This document shows positions 29,013 through 44,600 of a DNA stretch of 64,000 nt, in pieces. Both the position numbers and the translations under genes were made by a program. This DNA comes from Siphonodentalium dalli (lineage: Eukaryota > Mollusca > Scaphopoda > Gadilida > Siphonodentaliidae). Location: the NCBI GenBank assembly GCA_032622095.1, contig CP136066.1, positions 50,688,911 through 50,752,910 of the forward strand. Direction: 5' to 3'. Position 1 is the first letter of the stretch, and every line of letters starts with the position of its first letter. The notes under the pieces were generated by a model. That model worked only from the letters and a program-made list of their open reading frames with translations, made no database searches and was not told the DNA's origin.

Positions 29013-29540
29013 AAGCCTGAAAATAGTGTGTCTGTCATTTGCAGAATGAGGTCCCCAGAGGGTGAATTTAGTGACGCTATCCTGCATAGCAGGCTAGCAT
29101 CACCAAATTCACCCTCTGGGAACCTCATTCTGCTTAGGCCTCATCTTCTGGGAAGTATATATAGTCTCCAAATAACATTGGTTATAGTTACTTCTGTTCA
29201 GTTTCTATATCCCTTTATTTGTACAGTGGGTTAGCATTAACAAATTCCCCCTCTGAAAACCTCTGCTTAGGTCTCAACTGCTATGGGAGACCTAGGATCA
29301 GATTGAAGTTCCCCAGTTGATGTTGGTGATGTCCACCCATTAGTCACCCAGATTATGCATTTTATCTTCTGCAAAATAGGTCATATAGAACCTAAAGAGA
29401 AGGGAATAAGTAACCAAAACCAAAGTTAATTTGATACTTCCCAGAAGATGAGGCCTGAGCAGAATGAGGTCCCCAGAGGGTGAATTTTGTGATGCAAGCC
29501 TTCAAATTCTGCAAATGACAGACACTATTTACAGGCATGG
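29013..29540. mobile_element. hAT-like palindromic MITE, family M copy 4 (long form)
   Basis: Outer arms AAGCCTGAAAATAGTGTGTC and GACAGACACTATTTACAGGC. The left hairpin is intact (29040-29133) and the right one is partial. The interior shares GGCCTCATCTTCTGGGAAGT with copy 2 and carries it again inverted near 29445. Starts 34 bp after the FAH exon 6 donor. Confidence 0.75.
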
Positions 29541-29584
29541 ATACAATTCACTTCCATTTGTGGAAAATTAAATACATTTTAATA

Positions 29585-29667
29585 CTCTCATGTGCCTAAT
29601 AATAGTGTCAGCATGGTTATTCATTTTTTGAGAAACCCCACCATCACTATTATTAGGCACCTGAAAG
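29585..29667. mobile_element. 83-bp TA-flanked MITE (family C ends) next to the satellite
   Basis: CTCTCATGTGCCTAATAATA and inverse TATTATTAGGCACCTGAAAG with TA on both sides (29583-29584, 29668-29669). About 25 bp of non-repeat DNA separate it from the first satellite monomer. Confidence 0.75.
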
Positions 29668-29690
29668 TATTAAAACAGGAAAACATTCAA

Positions 29691-32600
29691 AAACTATCCG
29701 TAAGCTGTAAATGATTGACAATACAACATGAATTGCACTATCCGTAAGCTGTAAATGATTGACAATACAACATGAATTTCAAACTATCCGTAAGCTGTAA
29801 ATGATTGACAAAACAACATGAATTTCAAACTATCTGTAAGCTGTAAATGATTGACAATACAACATGAATTTCAAACTATCTGTAAGCTGTAAATGATTGA
29901 CAATACAACATGAATTTCACTATCTGTAAGCTGTAAATGATTGACAATACAACATGAATTTCACTATCCGTAAGCTGTAAATGATTGACAATACAACATG
30001 AATTTCTATCTGTAAGCTGTAAATGATTGACAATACAACATGAATTTCACTATCTGTAAGCTGTAAATGATTGACAATACAACATGAATTTCTATCTGTA
30101 AGCTGTAAATGATTGACAATACAACATGAATTTCAAACTATCCGTAAGCTGTAAATGATTGACAATACAACATGAATTTCTATCTGTAAGCTGTAAATGA
30201 TTGACAATACAACATGAATTTCTATCTGTAAGCTGTAAATGATTGACAATACAACATGAATTTCTATCTGTAAGCTGTAATGATTGACAATACAACATGA
30301 ATTTCTATCTGTAAGCTGTAAATGATTGACAATACAACATGAATTTCACTATCCGTAAGCTGTAAATGATTGACAATACAACATGAATTTCACTATCCGT
30401 AAGCTGTAAACGATTGACAATACAACATGAATTTCACTATCCGTAAGCTGTAAACGATTGACAATACAACATGAATTTCACTATCCGTAAGCTGTAAATG
30501 ATTGACAATACAACATGAATTTCACTATCCGTAAGCTGTAAATGATTGACAATACAACATGAATTTCACTATCCGTAAGCTGTAAATGATTGACAATACA
30601 ACATGAATTTCACTATCTGTAAGCTGTAAATGATTGACAATACAACATGAATTTCACTATCCGTAAGCTGTAAATGATTGACAATACAACATGAATTTCA
30701 CTATCCGTAAGCTGTAAATGATTGACAATACAACATGAATTTCACTATCCGTAAGCTGTAAATGATTGACAATACAACATGAATTTCTATCTGTAAGCTG
30801 TAAATGATTGACAATACAACATGAATTTCACTATCTGTAAGCTGTAAATGATTGACAATACAACATGAATTTCACTCTCCGTAAGCTGTAAATGATTGAC
30901 AATACAACATGAATTTCACTCTCCGTAAGCTGTAAATGATTGACAATACAACATGAATTTCACTCTCCGTAAGCTGTAAATGATTGACAATACAACATGA
31001 ATTTCACTCTCCGTAAGCTGTAAATGATTGACAATACAACATGAATTTCACTCTCCGTAAGCTGTTAATGATTGACAATACAACATGAATTTCACTCTCC
31101 GTAAGCTGTAAATGATTGACAATACAACATGAATTTCTATCCGTAAGCTGTAAATGATTGACAATACAACATGAATTTCTATCTGTAAGCTGTAAATGAT
31201 TGACAATACAACATGAATTTCCATCTAAGCTGTAAATGATTGACAATACAACATGAATTTCTATCTGTAAGCTGTAAATGATTGACAATACAACATGAAT
31301 TTCTATCTGTAAGCTGTAAATGATTGACAATACAACATGAATTTGTATCTGTAAGCTGTAAATGATTGACAATACAACATGAATTTCTATCTGTAGGCTG
31401 TAAATGATTGACAATACAACATGAATTTCTATCTGTAAGCTGTAAATGATTGACAATACAACATGAATTTCTATCTGTAAGCTGTAAATGATTGACAATA
31501 CAACATGAATTTCTATCTGTAAGCTGTAAATGATTGACAATACAACATGAATTTATATCTGTAAGCTGTAAATGATTGACAATACAACATGAATTTCACT
31601 CTCCGTAAGCTGTAAATGATTGACAATACAACATGAATTTCACTCTCCGTAAGCTGTAAATGATTGACAATACAACATGAATTTCACTCTCCGTAAGCTG
31701 TAAATGATTGACAATACAACATGAATTTCACTCTCCGTAAGCTGTAAATGATTGACAATACAACATGAATTTCACTATCTGTAAGCTGTAAATGATTGAC
31801 AATACAACATGAATTTCACTATCTGTAAGCTGTAAATGATTGACAATACAACATGAATTTCACTATCTGTAAGCTGTAAATGATTGACAATACAACTTGA
31901 ACTTCACTATCTGTAAGCTGTAAATGATTGACAATACAACATGAATTTCACTATCTGTAAGCTGTAAATTATTGACAATACAACATGAATTTCACTATCT
32001 GTAAGCTGTAAATGATTGACAATACAACATGAATTTATATCTGTAAGCTGTAAATGATTGACAATACAACATGAATTTCTATCTGTAAGCTGTAAATGAT
32101 TGACAATACAACATGAATTTCTATCTGTAAGCTGTAAATGATTGACAATACAACATGAATTTCACTCTCCGTAAGCTGTAAATGATTGACAATACAACAT
32201 GAATTTCACTCTCCGTAAGCTGTAAATGATTGACAATACAACATGAATTTCACTCTCCGTAAGCTGTAAATGATTGACAATACATCATGAATTTCACTCT
32301 CCGTAAGCTGTAAATGATTGACAATACAACATGAATTTCTATCTGTAAGCTGTAAATGATTGACAATACAACATGAATTTCACTCTCCGTAAGCTGTAAA
32401 TGATTGACAATACAACATGAATTTCACTCTCCGTAAGCTGAAAATGATTGACAATACAACATGAATTTCACTCTCCGTAAGCTGTAAATGATTGACAATA
32501 CAACATGAATTTCACTCTCCGTATGCTGTAAATGATTGACAATACAACATGAATTTCTATCTGTAAGCTGTAAATGATTGACAATACAACATGAATTTCA

Positions 32601-35600
32601 CTCTCCGTAAGCTGTGAATGATTGACAATACAACATGAATTTCACTCTCCGTAAGCTGTAAATGATTGACAATACAACATGAATTTCACTCTCTGTAAGC
32701 TGTAAATGATTGACAATACAACATGAATTTCACTCTCCGTAAGCTGTAAATGATTGACAATACATCATGAATTTCACTCTCCGTAAGCTGTAAATGATTG
32801 ACAATACATCATGAATTTCACTCTCCGTAAGCTGTAAATGATTGACAATACATCATGAATTTCACTATCCGTAAGCTGTAAATGATTGACAATACAACAT
32901 GAATTTCACTATCTGTAAATGATTGACAATACAACATGAATTTCACTCTCCGTAAGCTGTAAATGATTGACAATACATCATGAATTTCACTCTCCGTAAG
33001 CTGTAAATGATTGACAATACATCATGAATTTCACTCTCTGTAAGCTGTAAATGATTGACAATACATCATGAATTTCACTATCTGTAAATGATTGACAATA
33101 CAACATGAATTTCACTATCTGTAAATGATTGACAATACAACATGAATTTCACTATCCGTAAGCTGTAAATGATTGACAATACAACATGAATTTCACTATC
33201 TGTAAGCTGTAAATGATTGACAATACAACATGAATTTATATCTGTAAGCTGTAAATGATTGACAATACAACATGAATTTCTATCTGTAAGCTGTAAATGA
33301 TTGACAATACAACATGAATTTCACTATCCGTAAGCTGTAAATGATTGACAATACAACATGAATTTCACTATCCGTAAGCTGTAAATGATTGACAATACAA
33401 CATGAATTTCTATCTGTAAGCTGTAAATGATTGACAATACAACATTAATTTCACTATCAGTAAGCTGTAATGATTGACAATACAACATGAATTTCTATCT
33501 GTAAGCTGTAAATGATTGACAATACAACATGAATTTCTATCTGTAAGCTGTAAATGATTGACAATACAACATGAATTTCTATCTGTAAGCTGTAAATGAT
33601 TGACAATACAACATGAATTTCTATCTGTAAGCTGTAAATGATTGACAATACAACATGAATTTCTATCTGTAAGCTGTAAATGATTGACAATACAACATGA
33701 ATTTCACTATCCGTAAGCTGTAAATGATTGACAATACAACATGAATTTCACTCTCCGTAAGCTGTAAATGATTGACAATACAACATGAATTTCACTCTCC
33801 GTAAGCTGTAAATGATTGACAATACAACATGAATTTCACTCTCCGTAAGCTGTAAATGATTGACAATACAACATGAATTTCACTATCAGTAAGCTGTAAT
33901 GATTGACAATACAACATGAATTTCTATCTGTAAGCTGTAAATGATTGACAATACAACATGAATTTCACTATCCGTAAGCTGTAATGATTGACAATACAAC
34001 ATGAATTTCACTATCCGTAAGCTGTAAATGATTGACAATACAACATGAATTTCACTATCCGTAAGCTGTAAATGATTGACAATACAACATGAATTTCACT
34101 ATCAGTAAGCTGTAAATGATTGACAATACAACATGAATTTCACTATCAGTAAGCTGTAATGATTGACAATACAACATGAATTTCTATCTGTAAGCTGTAA
34201 ATGATTGACAATACAACATGAATTTCACTATCCGTAAGCTGTAAATGATTGACAATACAACAGGAATTTCACTCTCCGTAAGCTGTAAATGATTGACAAT
34301 ACAACATGAATTTCACTCTCCGTAAGCTGTAAATGATTGACAATACAACATGAATTTCACTATCCGTAATCTGTAAATGATTGACAATACAACATGAATT
34401 TCACTCTCCGTAAGCTGTAAATGATTGACAATACAACATGAATTTCACTATCTGTAAGCTGTAAATGATTGACAATACAAAATGAATTTCACTCTCTGTA
34501 AGCTGTAAATGATTGACAATACAACATGAATTTCACTATCTGTAAGCTGTAAATGATTGACAATACAACATGAATTTCACTCTCCGTAAGCTGTAAATGA
34601 TTGACAATACAACATGAATTTCACTATCTGTAAGCTGTTAATGATTGACAATACAACATGAATTTCACTATCTGTAAGCTGTAAATGATTGACAATACAA
34701 CATGAATTTCTATCTGTAAGCTGTAAATGATTGACAATACAACATGAATTTCTATCTGTAAGCTGTAAATGATTAACAATACAACATGAATTTCACTATC
34801 CGTAAACTGTAAATGATTGACAATACAACATGAATTTCACTATCTGTAAGCTGTAAATGATTGACAATACAACATGAATTTCACTATCCGTAAACTGTAA
34901 ATGATTGACAATACAACATGAATTTCACTATCTGTAAGCTGTAAATGATTGACAATACAACATGAATTTCACTCTCCGTAAGCTGTAAATGATTGACAAT
35001 ACAACATGAATTTCACTCTCCGTAAGCTGTTAATGATTGACAATACAACATGAATTTCACTCTCCGTAAGCTGTAAATGATTGACAATACAACATGAATT
35101 TCACTCCGTAAGCTGTAAATGATTGACAATACAACATGAATTTCACTCTCCGTAAGCTGTTAATGATTGACAATACAACATGAATTTCACTCTCCGTAAG
35201 CTGTAAATGATTGACAATACAACATGAATTTCTATCCGTAAGCTGTAAATGATTGACAATACAACATGAATTTCTATCTGTAAGCTGTAAATGATTGACA
35301 ATACAACATGAATTTCCATCTAAGCTGTAAATGATTGACAATACAACATGAATTTCTATCTGTAAGCTGTAAATGATTGACAATACAACATGAATTTCTA
35401 TCTGTAAGCTGTAAATGATTGACAATACAACATGAATTTGTATCTGTAAGCTGTAAATGATTGACAATACAACATGAATTTCTATCTGTAAGCTGTAAAT
35501 GATTGACAATACAACATGAATTTCTATCTGTAAGCTGTAAATGATTGACAATACAACATGAATTTCTATCTGTAAGCTGTAAATGATTGACAATACAACA

Positions 35601-38600
35601 TGAATTTCTATCTGTAAGCTGTAAATGATTGACAATACAACATGAATTTCACTCTCTGTAAGCTGTAAATGATTGACAATACAACATTAATTTCACTCTC
35701 CGTAAGCTGTAAATGATTGACAATACAACATGAATTTCACTCTCAGTAAGCTGTAAATGATTGACAATACAACATGAATTTCACTATCTGTAAGCTGTAA
35801 ATGATTGACAATACAACATGAATTTCACTATCTGTAAGCTGTAAATGATTGACAATACAACATGAATTTCACTATCTGTAAGCTGTAAATTATTGACAAT
35901 ACAACATGAACTTCACTATCTGTAAGCTGTAAATGATTGACAATACAACATGAATTTCACTATCTGTAAGCTGTAAATGATTGACAATACAACATGAATT
36001 TCACTATCTGTAAGCTGTAAATGATTGACAATACAACATGAATTTCTATCTGTAAGCTGTAAATGATTGACAATACAACATGAATTTCTATCTGTAAGCT
36101 GTAAATGATTGACAATACAACATGAATTTCTATCTGTAAGCTGTAAATGATTGACAATACAACATGAATTTCACTCTCTGTAAGCTGTAAATGATTGACT
36201 ATACAACATGAATTTCACTCTCCGTAAGCTGTAAATGATTGACAATACAACATGAATTTCACTCTCCGTAAGCTGTAAATGATTGACAATACATCATGAA
36301 TTTCACTCTCCGTAAGCTGTAAATGATTGACAATACAACATGAATTTCTATCTGTAAGCTGTAAATGATTGACAATACAACATGAATTTCACTCTCCGTA
36401 AGCTGTAAATGATTGACAATACAACATGAATTTCACTCTCCGTAAGCTGTAAATGATTGACAATACAACATGAATTTCACTCTCCGTAAGCTGTAAATGA
36501 TTGACAATACAACATGAATTTCTATCTGTAAGCTGTAAATGATTGACAATACAACATGAATTTCACTCTCCGTAAGCTGTAAATGATTGACAATACATCA
36601 TGAATTTCACTCTCCGTAAGCTGTAAATGATTGACAATACATCATGAATTTCACTCTCTGTAAGCTGTAAATGATTGACAATACATCATGAATTTCACTA
36701 TCTGTAAATGATTGACAATACAACATGAATTTCACTATCTGTAAATGATTGACAATAAAACATGAATTTCACTATCCGTAAGCTGTAAATGATTGACAAT
36801 ACAACATGAATTTCACTATCTGTAAGCTGTAAATGATTGACAATACAACATGAATTTATATCTGTAAGCTGTAAATGATTGACAATACAACATGAATTTC
36901 TATCTGTAAGCTGTAAATGATTGACAATACAACATGAATTTCACTATCCGTAAGCTGTAAATGATTGACAATACAACATGAATTTCACTATCCGTAAGCT
37001 GTAAATGATTGACAATACAACATGAATTTCTATCTGTAAGCTGTAAATGATTGACAATACAACATTAATTTCACTATCAGTAAGCTGTAATGATTGACAA
37101 TACAACATGAATTTCTATCTGTAAGCTGTAAATGATTGACAATACAACATGAATTTCTATCTGTAAGCTGTAAATGATTGACAATACAACATGAATTTTT
37201 ATCTGTAAGCTGTAAATGATTGACAATACAACATGAATTTCTATCTGTAAGCTGTAAATGATTGACAATACAACATGAATTTCTATCTGTAAGCTGTAAA
37301 TGATTGACAATACAACATGAATTTCACTATCCGTAAGCTGTAAATGATTGACAATACAACATGAATTTCACTATCCGTAAGCTGTAAATGATTGACAATA
37401 CAACATGAATTTCACTATCCGTAAGCTGTAAATGATTGACAATACAACATGAATTTCTATCTGTAAGCTGTAAATGATTGACAATACAACATTAATTTCA
37501 CTATCAGTAAGCTGTAAATGATTGACAATACAACATGAATTTCTATCTGTAAGCTGTAAATGATTGACAATACAACATGAATTTCTATCTGTAAGCTGTA
37601 AATGATTGACAATACAACATGAATTTCTATCTGTAAGCTGTAAATGATTGACAATACAACATGAATTTCTATCTGTAAGCTGTAAATGATTGACAATACA
37701 ACATGAATTTCTATCTGTAAGCTGTAAATGATTGACAATACAACATGAATTTCACTATCCGTAAGCTGTAAATGATTGACAATACAACATGAATTTCACT
37801 CTCCGTAAGCTGTAAATGATTGACAATACAACATGAATTTCACTCTCCGTAAGCTGTAAATGATTGACAATACAACATGAATTTCACTATCAGTAAGCTG
37901 TAATGATTGACAATACAACATGAATTTCTATCTGTAAGCTGTAAATGATTGACAATACAACATGAATTTCACTATCCGTAAGCTGTAATGATTGACAATA
38001 CAACATGAATTTCACTATCCGTAAGCTGTAAATGATTGACAATACAACATGAATTTCACTATCCGTAAGCTGTAAATGATTGACAATACAACATGAATTT
38101 CACTATCAGTAAGCTGTAAATGATTGACAATACAACATGAATTTCACTATCAGTAAGCTGTAATGATTGACAATACAACATGAATTTCTATCTGTAAGCT
38201 GTAAATGATTGACAATACAACATGAATTTCACTATCCGTAAGCTGTAAATGATTGACAATACAACAGGAATTTCACTCTCCGTAAGCTGTAAATGATTGA
38301 CAATACAACATGAATTTCACTCTCCGTAAGCTGTAAATGATTGACAATACAACATGAATTTCACTATCCGTAATCTGTAAATGATTGACAATACAACATG
38401 AATTTCACTCTCCGTAAGCTGTAAATGATTGACAATACAACATGAATTTCACTATCTGTAAGCTGTAAATGATTGACAATACAACATGAATTTCACTCTC
38501 TGTAAGCTGTAAATGATTGACAATACAACATGAATTTCACTATCTGTAAGCTGTAAATGATTGACAATACAACATGAATTTCACTCTCCGTAAGCTGTAA

Positions 38601-41600
38601 ATGATTGACAATACAACATGAATTTCACTATCTGTAAGCTGTTAATGATTGACAATACAACATGAATTTCACTATCTGTAAGCTGTAAATGATTGACAAT
38701 ACAACATGAATTTCTATCTGTAAGCTGTAAATGATTGACAATACAACATGAATTTCTATCTGTAAGCTGTAAATGATTAACAATACAACATGAATTTCAC
38801 TATCCGTAAACTGTAAATGATTGACAATACAACATGAATTTCACTATCTGTAAGCTGTAAATGATTGACAATACAACATGAATTTCACTATCCGTAAACT
38901 GTAAATGATTGACAATACAACATGAATTTCACTATCTGTAAGCTGTAAATGATTGACAATACAACATGAATTTCACTCTCCGTAAGCTGTAAATGATTGA
39001 CAATACAACATGAATTTCACTCTCCGTAAGCTGTTAATGATTGACAATACAACATGAATTTCACTCTCCGTAAGCTGTAAATGATTGACAATACAACATG
39101 AATTTCACTCCGTAAGCTGTAAATGATTGACAATACAACATGAATTTCACTCTCCGTAAGCTGTTAATGATTGACAATACAACATGAATTTCACTCTCCG
39201 TAAGCTGTAAATGATTGACAATACAACATGAATTTCTATCCGTAAGCTGTAAATGATTGACAATACAACATGAATTTCTATCTGTAAGCTGTAAATGATT
39301 GACAATACAACATGAATTTCCATCTAAGCTGTAAATGATTGACAATACAACATGAATTTCTATCTGTAAGCTGTAAATGATTGACAATACAACATGAATT
39401 TCTATCTGTAAGCTGTAAATGATTGACAATACAACATGAATTTGTATCTGTAAGCTGTAAATGATTGACAATACAACATGAATTTCTATCTGTAAGCTGT
39501 AAATGATTGACAATACAACATGAATTTCTATCTGTAAGCTGTAAATGATTGACAATACAACATGAATTTCTATCTGTAAGCTGTAAATGATTGACAATAC
39601 AACATGAATTTCTATCTGTAAGCTGTAAATGATTGACAATACAACATGAATTTCACTCTCTGTAAGCTGTAAATGATTGACAATACAACATTAATTTCAC
39701 TCTCCGTAAGCTGTAAATGATTGACAATACAACATGAATTTCACTCTCAGTAAGCTGTAAATGATTGACAATACAACATGAATTTCACTATATGTAAGCT
39801 GTAAATGATTGACAATACAACATGAATTTCACTATCTGTAAGCTGTAAATGATTGACAATACAACATGAATTTCACTATCTGTAAGCTGTAAATTATTGA
39901 CAATACAACATGAACTTCACTATCTGTAAGCTGTAAATGATTGACAATACAACATGAATTTCACTATCTGTAAGCTGTAAATGATTGACAATACAACATG
40001 AATTTCACTCTCCGTAAGCTGTAAATGATTGACAATACAACATGAATTTCACTCTCCGTAAGCTGTAAATGATTGACAATACATCATGAATTTCACTCTC
40101 CGTAAGCTGTAAATGATTGACAATACAACATGAATTTCTATCTGTAAGCTGTAAATGATTGACAATACAACATGAATTTCACTCTCCGTAAGCTGTAAAT
40201 GATTGACAATACAACATGAATTTCACTCTCCGTAAGCTGTAAATGATTGACAATACAACATGAATTTCACTCTCCGTAAGCTGTAAATGATTGACAATAC
40301 AACATGAATTTCTATCTGTAAGCTGTAAATGATTGACAATACAACATGAATTTCACTCTCCGTAAGCTGTAAATGATTGACAATACATCATGAATTTCAC
40401 TCTCCGTAAGCTGTAAATGATTGACAATACATCATGAATTTCACTCTCTGTAAGCTGTAAATGATTGACAATACATCATGAATTTCACTATCTGTAAATG
40501 ATTGACAATACAACATGAATTTCACTATCTGTAAATGATTGACAATACAACATGAATTTCACTATCCGTAAGCTGTAAATGATTGACAATACAACATGAA
40601 TTTATATCTGTAAGCTGTAAATGATTGACAATACAACATGAATTTCTATCTGTAAGCTGTAAATGATTGACAATACAACATGAATTTCACTATCCGTAAG
40701 CTGTAAATGATTGACAATACAACATGAATTTCACTATCCGTAAGCTGTAAATGATTGACAATACAACATGAATTTCTATCTAAGCTGTAAATGATTGACA
40801 ATACAACATTAATTTCACTATCAGTAAGCTGTAATGATTGACAATACAACATGAATTTCTATCTGTAAGCTGTAAATGATTGACAATACAACATGAATTT
40901 CTATCTGTAAGCTGTAAATGATTGACAATACAACATGAATTTCTATCTGTAAGCTGTAAATGATTGACAATACAACATGAATTTCTATCTGTAAGCTGTA
41001 AATGATTGACAATACATCATGAATTTCACTATCTGTAAATGATTGACAATACAACATGAATTTCACTATCTGTAAATGATTGACAATACAACATGAATTT
41101 CACTATCCGTAAGCTGTAAATGATTGACAATACAACATGAATTTATATCTGTAAGCTGTAAATGATTGACAATACAACATGAATTTCTATCTGTAAGCTG
41201 TAAATGATTGACAATACAACATGAATTTCACTATCCGTAAGCTGTAAATGATTGACAATACAACATGAATTTCACTATCCGTAAGCTGTAAATGATTGAC
41301 AATACAACATGAATTTCTATCTAAGCTGTAAATGATTGACAATACAACATTAATTTCACTATCAGTAAGCTGTAATGATTGACAATACAACATGAATTTC
41401 TATCTGTAAGCTGTAAATGATTGACAATACAACATGAATTTCTATCTGTAAGCTGTAAATGATTGACAATACAACATGAATTTCTATCTGTAAGCTGTAA
41501 ATGATTGACAATACAACATGAATTTCTATCTGTAAGCTGTAAATGATTGACAATACAACATGAATTTCTATCTGTAAGCTGTAAATGATTGACAATACAA

Positions 41601-44600
41601 CATGAATTTCACTATCCGTAAGCTGTAAATGATTGACAATACAACATGAATTTCACTATCCGTAAGCTGTAAATGATTGACAATACAACATGAATTTCAC
41701 TATCCGTAAGCTGTAAATGATTGACAATACAACATGAATTTCTATCTGTAAGCTGTAAATGATTGACAATACAACATTAATTTCACTATCAGTAAGCTGT
41801 AATGATTGACAATACAACATGAATTTCTATCTGTAAGCTGTAAATGATTGACAATACAACATGAATTTCTATCTGTAAGCTGTAAATGATTGACAATACA
41901 ACATGAATTTCTATCTGTAAGCTGTAAATGATTGACAATACAACATGAATTTCTATCTGTAAGCTGTAAATGATTGACAATACAACATGAATTTCTATCT
42001 GTAAGCTGTAAATGATTGACAATACAACATGAATTTCACTATCCGTAAGCTGTAAATGATTGACAATACAACATGAATTTCACTCTCCGTAAGCTGTAAA
42101 TGATTGACAATACAACATGAATTTCACTCTCCGTAAGCTGTAAATGATTGACAATACAACATGAATTTCACTATCAGTAAGCTGTAATGATTGACAATAC
42201 AACATGAATTTCTATCTGTAAGCTGTAAATGATTGACAATACAACATGAATTTCACTATCCGTAAGCTGTAATGATTGACAATACAACATGAATTTCACT
42301 ATCCGTAAGCTGTAAATGATTGACAATACAACATGAATTTCACTATCCGTAAGCTGTAAATGATTGACAATACAACATGAATTTCACTATCAGTAAGCTG
42401 TAAATGATTGACAATACAACATGAATTTCACTATCAGTAAGCTGTAATGATTGACAATACAACATGAATTTCTATCTGTAAGCTGTAAATGATTGACAAT
42501 ACAACATGAATTTCACTATCCGTAAGCTGTAAATGATTGACAATACAACAGGAATTTCACTCTCCGTAAGCTGTAAATGATTGACAATACAACATGAATT
42601 TCACTCTCCGTAAGCTGTAAATGATTGACAATACAACATGAATTTCACTATCCGTAATCTGTAAATGATTGACAATACAACATGAATTTCACTCTCCGTA
42701 AGCTGTAAATGATTGACAATACAACATGAATTTCACTATCTGTAAGCTGTAAATGATTGACAATACAACATGAATTTCACTCTCTGTAAGCTGTAAATGA
42801 TTGACAATACAACATGAATTTCACTATCTGTAAGCTGTAAATGATTGACAATACAACATGAATTTCACTCTCCGTAAGCTGTAAATGATTGACAATACAA
42901 CATGAATTTCACTATCTGTAAGCTGTTAATGATTGACAATACAACATGAATTTCACTATCTGTAAGCTGTAAATGATTGACAATACAACATGAATTTCTA
43001 TCTGTAAGCTGTAAATGATTGACAATACAACATGAATTTCTATCTGTAAGCTGTAAATGATTAACAATACAACATGAATTTCACTATCCGTAAACTGTAA
43101 ATGATTGACAATACAACATGAATTTCACTATCTGTAAGCTGTAAATGATTGACAATACAACATGAATTTCACTATCCGTAAACTGTAAATGATTGACAAT
43201 ACAACATGAATTTCACTATCTGTAAGCTGTAAATGATTGACAATACAACATGAATTTCACTCTCCGTAAGCTGTAAATGATTGACAATACAACATGAATT
43301 TCACTCTCCGTAAGCTGTTAATGATTGACAATACAACATGAATTTCACTCTCCGTAAGCTGTAAATGATTGACAATACAACATGAATTTCACTCCGTAAG
43401 CTGTAAATGATTGACAATACAACATGAATTTCACTCTCCGTAAGCTGTTAATGATTGACAATACAACATGAATTTCTATCCGTAAGCTGTAAATGATTGA
43501 CAATACAACATGAATTTCTATCCGTAAGCTGTAAATGATTGACAATACAACATGAATTTCTATCTGTAAGCTGTAAATGATTGACAATACAACATGAATT
43601 TCCATCTAAGCTGTAAATGATTGACAATACAACATGAATTTCTATCTGTAAGCTGTAAATGATTGACAATACAACATGAATTTCTATCTGTAAGCTGTAA
43701 ATGATTGACAATACAACATGAATTTGTATCTGTAAGCTGTAAATGATTGACAATACAACATGAATTTCTATCTGTAAGCTGTAAATGATTGACAATACAA
43801 CATGAATTTCTATCTGTAAGCTGTAAATGATTGACAATACAACATGAATTTCTATCTGTAAGCTGTAAATGATTGACAATACAACATGAATTTCTATCTG
43901 TAAGCTGTAAATGATTGACAATACAACATGAATTTCACTCTCTGTAAGCTGTAAATGATTGACAATACAACATTAATTTCACTCTCCGTAAGCTGTAAAT
44001 GATTGACAATACAACATGAATTTCACTCTCAGTAAGCTGTAAATGATTGACAATACAACATGAATTTCACTATCTGTAAGCTGTAAATGATTGACAATAC
44101 AACATGAATTTCACTATCTGTAAGCTGTAAATGATTGACAATACAACATGAATTTCACTATCTGTAAGCTGTAAATTATTGACAATACAACATGAACTTC
44201 ACTATCTGTAAGCTGTAAATGATTGACAATACAACATGAATTTCACTATCTGTAAGCTGTAAATGATTGACAATACAACATGAATTTCACTATCTGTAAG
44301 CTGTAAATGATTGACAATACAACATGAATTTCTATCTGTAAGCTGTAAATGATTGACAATACAACATGAATTTCTATCTGTAAGCTGTAAATGATTGACA
44401 ATACAACATGAATTTCTATCTGTAAGCTGTAAATGATTGACAATACAACATGAATTTCACTCTCTGTAAGCTGTAAATGATTGACTATACAACATGAATT
44501 TCACTCTCCGTAAGCTGTAAATGATTGACAATACAACATGAATTTCACTCTCCGTAAGCTGTAAATGATTGACAATACATCATGAATTTCACTCTCCGTA

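Noticed and set aside
28979-29690. FAH exon 7 before the satellite
   Set aside because: No acceptor followed by a KPPVYGACKLLD-like peptide in any plus frame; the stretch is mostly MITE.
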